From Pseudomonas sp. S31 (lineage in GTDB: Bacteria > Pseudomonadota > Gammaproteobacteria > Pseudomonadales > Pseudomonadaceae), in contig NZ_JACVVE010000003.1 in assembly GCF_016648105.1 (NCBI RefSeq), positions 1 through 64,000 of the forward strand: a DNA stretch of 64,000 bases, written 5' to 3'. Below the pieces are notes generated by a model that was given only the letters and a program-made list of their open reading frames with translations, searched no databases and was not told the DNA's origin. Each line of letters opens with the position of its first letter. The first letter of the stretch is position 1. Below are positions 57,938 to 64,000 of this stretch, piece by piece. The translations under genes were made by a program, and so were the position numbers.

Positions 57938-58741
57938 TTGCCGCAACCAGATCAATCCCAGGCCCCCGTACACGTCGTGCAACTGACCGACGCCCACCTG
58001 TTCGGCGATGCGGCCGGCACCCTGCTTGGCCTCAACACCCGCGAAAGCCTGCGCCATGTGGTCGCCCAGGTCCGACGCGAGCAGCCGCGCATCGACCTGC
58101 TGCTGTGCACCGGGGACCTGTCGCAGGATGGCAGCGTGGCGTCGTACGAGGCGTTTCGCCAGTTGAGCGGCGAACTCGCGGCGCCGGCCCGCTGGTTGCC
58201 GGGCAATCACGACGAGGCCAGGGTCATGGCCGAGGTCGCACCGGAACTGGTCGAGGCGGTCACCGATATCGGCGCCTGGCGTGTGGTGATGCTCGACACA
58301 TCGGTACTCGGCGCCACCCACGGCCTGCTGCAACCCGACCAGCTGGCGCTGCTCGACCAGGCCTTGGCCACGGCAGGTGGGCGCCATTGCCTGGTCTGCT
58401 GCCATCACCAGCCGGTGGACATCGGCTGCGCCTGGATCGCACCGATTGGCCTGCGCAATGCCGAGCAACTGCTGGCGCGCCTGAAGGGTTATCCACAGGT
58501 CAAGGCACTGCTCTGGGGGCATATCCACCAGGAGTGGGATGAAGTGCGCGAGGGGGTTAGATTGCTCGCTACGCCCTCGACCTGCATCCAGTTCGCGCCG
58601 CGCAGCGAGGACTTCAAGGTGAGCGAGGAATTGCCGGGGTATCGCTGGCTGCGTCTGCACGCCGATGGTCGGCTGGAAACCGGGATAGAGCGCGCCCGGG
58701 ACTTCGAGCTCAAGCTCGACTTCAACAGCCCAGGGTATTGA
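57938..58741 (+). CDS. cpdA: 3',5'-cyclic AMP phosphodiesterase
   Basis: Metal-dependent enzyme hydrolysing cAMP to AMP. 267 residues from TTG 57938, which has GAGGAG seven bases upstream. Metal ligands in order: D and H of QLTDAHLFGDA, CTGDLSQDG, PGNHDE, CHHQPVDIG and GHIHQEWDE, the class III phosphodiesterase pattern. It lowers cAMP and thereby Vfr/Crp activity in pseudomonads. Confidence 0.93.
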   Translation: MPQPDQSQAPVHVVQLTDAHLFGDAAGTLLGLNTRESLRHVVAQVRREQPRIDLLLCTGDLSQDGSVASYEAFRQLSGELAAPARWLPGNHDEARVMAEVAPELVEAVTDIGAWRVVMLDTSVLGATHGLLQPDQLALLDQALATAGGRHCLVCCHHQPVDIGCAWIAPIGLRNAEQLLARLKGYPQVKALLWGHIHQEWDEVREGVRLLATPSTCIQFAPRSEDFKVSEELPGYRWLRLHADGRLETGIERARDFELKLDFNSPGY

Positions 58742-58882
58742 AGCTGCTGCCACCGGGATATCTGTTCATTGAAGAAATTGTTGCGAAATCGGCCAGCGGG
58801 CCTCAAAACCCGGTGAACACGCTACACTGCGCGTCCCAGCGCCCGCCTGTCGGGGCGCGAAGCCACAGACACCGGGGGCAGC

Positions 58883-59491
58883 ATGTCGGGTTCCATCCTC
58901 TATATCCATGGCTTCAACAGCTCACCGTTGTCGACCAAGGCGCGCCAGCTCGCGGCGGTGATGCAGCAGCTCGGCTTGGCCGGGCAGTTGCGTGTGCCTG
59001 AGCTGCATCATCACCCGCGCCAGGCCATCGCCCAGCTCGAGGCGTGCATCGCCGAGCTCGACGCGCCCTTGCTGGTCGGCAGCTCGCTCGGCGGCTACTA
59101 TGCCACCCATCTGGCCGAGCGCCATGGCCTCAAGGCCCTGCTGGTCAACCCGGCAGTGACCCCGCACAAGCGTTTCGACGGCTACCTCGGCACCCAGCGC
59201 AACCACTACAGTGGTGAAACCTGGGAGCTGACCCTGGACCACGTGCAGGCCCTGGCCGAGCTCGAAGTCGCGGCGCCTGCGGACCCCAGCCGCTACCAGG
59301 TATGGTTGCAGACCGGGGATGAAACCCTGGATTATCGCCACGCCGAGCAGTACTACCGCGGTTGCGCCCTGCGTATCCAGGCCGGTGGCGATCATGGTTT
59401 CCAGGGCTTCGCCGAACGCCTGCCGGCGCTGCTGGCCTTTGCCGGCATTGCCCCCGGGCAGTATGCGGCGCTCGATTTTTCTGTATTTTGA
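58883..59491 (+). CDS. yqiA: YqiA-family alpha/beta-hydrolase (esterase)
   Basis: 202 residues, short esterase fold. The nucleophile elbow is VGSSLGGYYATHLAE (G-x-S-x-G) with early SILYIHGFNSSPLSTKA; the late GGDHGFQGFAERL supplies the His. Located between cpdA and parE, as in E. coli, 35 bases before parE. Substrate unknown. Confidence 0.9.
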   Translation: MSGSILYIHGFNSSPLSTKARQLAAVMQQLGLAGQLRVPELHHHPRQAIAQLEACIAELDAPLLVGSSLGGYYATHLAERHGLKALLVNPAVTPHKRFDGYLGTQRNHYSGETWELTLDHVQALAELEVAAPADPSRYQVWLQTGDETLDYRHAEQYYRGCALRIQAGGDHGFQGFAERLPALLAFAGIAPGQYAALDFSVF

Positions 59492-59526
59492 CCCTTTTGC
59501 ATTCACCAGACTGACGACGAGAACCC

Positions 59527-61431
59527 ATGGCCAATCCCAGCGCTAGCGCCTATAACGCAGACGCCATCGAAGTCCTCTCCGGCCTCGACCCGGTCCGCAA
59601 GCGGCCGGGCATGTACACCGATACCAGCCGGCCCAACCACCTGGCCCAGGAAGTCATCGACAACAGCGTCGACGAAGCCCTGGCTGGCCACGCGCGTTCG
59701 GTGCAGGTCATCCTCCACGCCGACCACTCGCTGGAAGTCAGCGACGATGGCCGCGGCATGCCGGTGGACATCCACCCCGAAGAGGGCGTCTCGGGGGTCG
59801 AGCTGATCCTCACCAAGCTGCACGCCGGCGGCAAGTTCTCCAACAAGAACTACCAGTTCTCCGGCGGCTTGCACGGCGTCGGTATTTCCGTGGTCAACGC
59901 CTTGTCGACCCAGGTACGCGTGCGCGTCAAGCGCGACGGCAACGAATACCAGATGACCTTCGCCGACGGCTTCAAGGCCAGCGAACTGGAGGTCGTCGGT
60001 TCGGTCGGCAAGCGCAACACCGGCACCAGCGTGTACTTCAGCCCCGATCCGAAGTACTTCGACTCGCCCAAGTTCTCCATCAGCCGCCTCAAGCATGTGC
60101 TCAAGGCCAAGGCCGTGTTGTGCCCGGGGTTGCTGGTCAGCTTCGAGGACAAGGCCAGCGGCGAGAAGGTCGAGTGGCACTACGAGGACGGCCTGCGCTC
60201 CTACCTGGTCGACTCGGTCAGCGAGTTCCAGCGCCTGCCCGACGAGCCGTTCTGCGGCAGCCTGGCCGGTAACAAGGAGGCTGTCGACTGGGCCCTGCTG
60301 TGGTTGCCCGAAGGTGGCGACAGCGTCCAGGAAAGCTACGTCAACCTGATTCCCACCGCCCAGGGCGGTACCCATGTCAACGGCCTGCGCCAGGGGCTGC
60401 TCGATGCCATGCGCGAGTTCTGCGAGTTCCGCAACCTGCTGCCGCGCGGGGTCAAGCTGGCCCCCGAGGACGTCTGGGAGCGCATCACTTTCGTGCTGTC
60501 GATGAAGATGCAGGAGCCGCAGTTCTCAGGGCAGACCAAGGAGCGACTGTCGTCCCGCGAGGCCGCAGCGTTCGTCTCTGGCGTGGTCAAGGACGCATTC
60601 AGCCTGTGGCTCAATGCCCACCCGGAACTGGGCATGCAACTGGCGGAGCTGGCCATCAGCAACGCCGGGCGCCGCCTCAAGGCGAGCAAGAAGGTCGAGC
60701 GCAAGCGTGTCACCCAGGGCCCGGCGCTGCCCGGCAAGCTGGCCGACTGCGCCGGGCAGGACCCGATGCGTGCCGAGCTGTTCCTGGTCGAAGGTGACTC
60801 TGCCGGCGGTTCCGCCAAGCAGGCCCGGGACAAGGAGTTCCAGGCCATCCTGCCGCTGCGCGGCAAGATCCTCAACACCTGGGAGGTGGACGGCGGTGAA
60901 GTCCTGGCCAGCCAGGAGGTGCACAACATCGCCGTGGCCATCGGCGTCGACCCAGGCGCCACCGACCTGTCGCAACTGCGCTACGGCAAGATCTGCATCC
61001 TCGCCGACGCCGACTCCGACGGCCTGCACATCGCCACGCTGCTGTGCGCGCTGTTCGTCCAGCATTTCCGCCCGCTGGTCGAGGCCGGGCACGTCTACGT
61101 GGCCATGCCGCCGCTGTACCGCATCGACCTGGGCAAGGAAATCTACTACGCGCTCGACGAAGCCGAGCGCGATGGGATCCTCGATCGCCTGGTGGCCGAG
61201 AAGAAACGCGGCAAGCCGCAGGTCACCCGCTTCAAGGGCCTGGGCGAAATGAACCCGCCACAGTTGCGCGAGACCACCATGGACCCGAACACCCGGCGCC
61301 TGGTCCAGCTCACCCTGGACGACCTGCAGGGCACCACCGAGATCATGGACATGCTGTTGGCCAAGAAGCGTGCCGGTGACCGCAAGAGCTGGCTGGAAAC
61401 CAAGGGCAACCTGGCCGAGGTCCTGGTTTGA
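59527..61431 (+). CDS. parE: Topoisomerase IV subunit B
   Basis: ATPase subunit of topoisomerase IV, which separates linked daughter chromosomes. 634 residues: GHKL ATPase domain (NHLAQEVIDNSVDEALAGHA and GGLHGVGISVVNALS) and Toprim domain (VEGDSAGGSAKQ, DADSDGLHI). All key residues visible are intact. Its stop overlaps the TTG start of the next gene by three bases; parC follows after two small genes. Confidence 0.97.
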   Translation: MANPSASAYNADAIEVLSGLDPVRKRPGMYTDTSRPNHLAQEVIDNSVDEALAGHARSVQVILHADHSLEVSDDGRGMPVDIHPEEGVSGVELILTKLHAGGKFSNKNYQFSGGLHGVGISVVNALSTQVRVRVKRDGNEYQMTFADGFKASELEVVGSVGKRNTGTSVYFSPDPKYFDSPKFSISRLKHVLKAKAVLCPGLLVSFEDKASGEKVEWHYEDGLRSYLVDSVSEFQRLPDEPFCGSLAGNKEAVDWALLWLPEGGDSVQESYVNLIPTAQGGTHVNGLRQGLLDAMREFCEFRNLLPRGVKLAPEDVWERITFVLSMKMQEPQFSGQTKERLSSREAAAFVSGVVKDAFSLWLNAHPELGMQLAELAISNAGRRLKASKKVERKRVTQGPALPGKLADCAGQDPMRAELFLVEGDSAGGSAKQARDKEFQAILPLRGKILNTWEVDGGEVLASQEVHNIAVAIGVDPGATDLSQLRYGKICILADADSDGLHIATLLCALFVQHFRPLVEAGHVYVAMPPLYRIDLGKEIYYALDEAERDGILDRLVAEKKRGKPQVTRFKGLGEMNPPQLRETTMDPNTRRLVQLTLDDLQGTTEIMDMLLAKKRAGDRKSWLETKGNLAEVLV

Positions 61432-62410
61432 TTCGTCTGTTGTCCGCGTTCTGCCTGGCCCTGGTCGCGCTGACCAGCCAAGCCGGCGATTGGCCGCAGC
61501 TCAAACTCACTGCCGAGCATCCCATCGAGGGCATGCGCGGCGGCAACCTGTCTGGCATGGCCTGGTGCCGGGGTGGCCTGTGGGGCGTGTCCGACCGCGA
61601 CGACGACCGCATCTACCGCTTCGACCAGCAGGCGGCGGTATGGCGTGCCCAGCCCTTGACCTTCACCTCGCCGCCGGTGCCGGAGAGCGGCTTGCCGTGG
61701 GGCCTGAAGGTGCGCAATTGGGCCGCGGCGTTCGTGCGGGGCGGTGAGTTGGACTTCGAAGGCATCACCTGCGACCAGGCGGGCAATATCTTCCTGGTCA
61801 GCGAGGCCCACGCGGCGGTTCTGCAGTTGCCGGTCGAGGGCGAGCCCAACTGGCTCAGGATCGACCCGGTGATGGTGCGTCAGGCACGTGCCAGTGGCAT
61901 GTTGCTCAACTTCAACGCGCTGTTCGAGGGCTTGGCCATCAACCCGGCCGGTGACCGCCTGTGGCTGGCGGCCGAGCGTGAGCGGCGCGGGCTGGTGGCG
62001 ATCGAACGCCAGCAGTCGGTCTGGACCTGCGGGCGCAGCTGCGTGCTGCTGAGCGAGGCCGGTGTCGAAATGCAGCCGCCGCAGATGCCCAACCCACGGG
62101 CGCTGTCGCGTGATTTCGCCGACCTGGCCTGGTTCGAGGGCAAGCTGTTCACCCTCGAGCGCAACGCCTTTCGCGTCTGCCGCCGTGATGCCGACAGCGG
62201 CAAGGTGGAGCGTTGCTGGTCGTACGCCGCCGATGCCCTGGTGCCCAAACGCCGCTACGACGTGCCGTTCGGCCTGGCCGAGGCGCTGGTGATCGATGCC
62301 AAGGGCGCCTGGATCGGCCTGGACAACAACAACGGCGACCGCGCCGACGGCGAGACACGGCCGATCGTCTGGCGCTTTGCCGCGCCAGAGGGTGGTTGGA
62401 GCGCCGAGCC

Positions 62411-62414
<4 letters not shown>
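61428..62414 (+). CDS. Esterase-like activity of phytase-family protein
   Basis: 328 residues from TTG 61428, coupled to parE (TTGA overlap) with GAGG seven bases upstream. A signal peptide (LLSAFCLALVALTSQAGDWP) suggests export. The mature part is a beta-propeller of the phytase-like esterase family (PF13449): GGNLSGMAWCRGGLWGVSDR, DFEGITCDQAGNIFLVSEAH, FEGLAINPAGDRLWLAAERE. Its stop overlaps the GTG start of the next gene (GTGA). Substrate unknown. Confidence 0.83.

Positions 62415-64000
<1,586 letters not shown>

Noticed and set aside
58790..58828. CTACACT as a promoter for yqiA
   Set aside because: No matching -35 hexamer at the right distance and only a partial -10 match.

Overview
The window is chromosomal DNA of a fluorescent Pseudomonas, most likely the P. 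putida group. The grounds are high GC with GC-rich third codon positions, Pseudomonas-type REP inverted repeats in five intergenic gaps, a cfcR-type REC-PAS-GGDEF-EAL regulator beside fba, and an LPS core locus whose content resembles the P. aeruginosa PA4996-PA5005 region. About fifty genes are packed with short gaps. I see no rRNA, tRNA, CRISPR array, prophage, insertion sequence or defence island. The only gene-free stretch over 300 bases is the putA/putP regulatory region.

Layout, 0-13 kb: a secreted-type ligB (cut by the window edge); an ArsR-methyltransferase regulator (SahR-like) in one operon with metK, with a perfect 12-bp-arm palindrome in front; then tkt, epd, pgk, two small lipoproteins and fba (central carbon and PLP precursor metabolism). 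The c-di-GMP regulator cfcR, a YgjP-like zinc protease and a winged-helix protein follow. 13-25 kb is almost all minus strand: ElaA-type acetyltransferase, YccS-type membrane protein, YhiN-type flavoprotein, dbpA helicase, DHA2 drug exporter, a TldD/TldE-like pair and a long acyl-CoA dehydrogenase.

25-32 kb: a low-GC orphan membrane gene, trifunctional putA, and divergent putP with six GTTGCA hexamers between them, then rlmJ. 32.6-45 kb is the lipopolysaccharide core/lipid A export locus: carbamoyltransferase, GT4 transferase, Mig-14 protein, PIG-L deacetylase, CgeB-type transferase, tail-anchored GT-A-like transferase, second GT4 transferase, an antisense kinase-like protein that may lack its catalytic Asp, msbA and hldE. 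waaA follows at 49.4 kb after a redox gene pair and an SMR exporter/LysR pair.

50-64 kb: tolC; thiC under a TPP riboswitch with the HMP transporter cytX downstream; a DUF3298 lipoprotein; then nudF-yqiB-cpdA-yqiA-parE in the same order as in enteric bacteria, two coupled small genes and parC (cut by the edge).

No clear undescribed multi-gene system is evident. The best leads are regulatory (SahR-type palindrome, PutA operator array, LysR box, long thiC leader) and a few poorly understood proteins in conserved places (pseudokinase candidate, tail-anchored transferase, Nudix-like protein, second TldD/E pair, low-GC orphan). All family assignments come from reading motifs and gene order; no database search was run.
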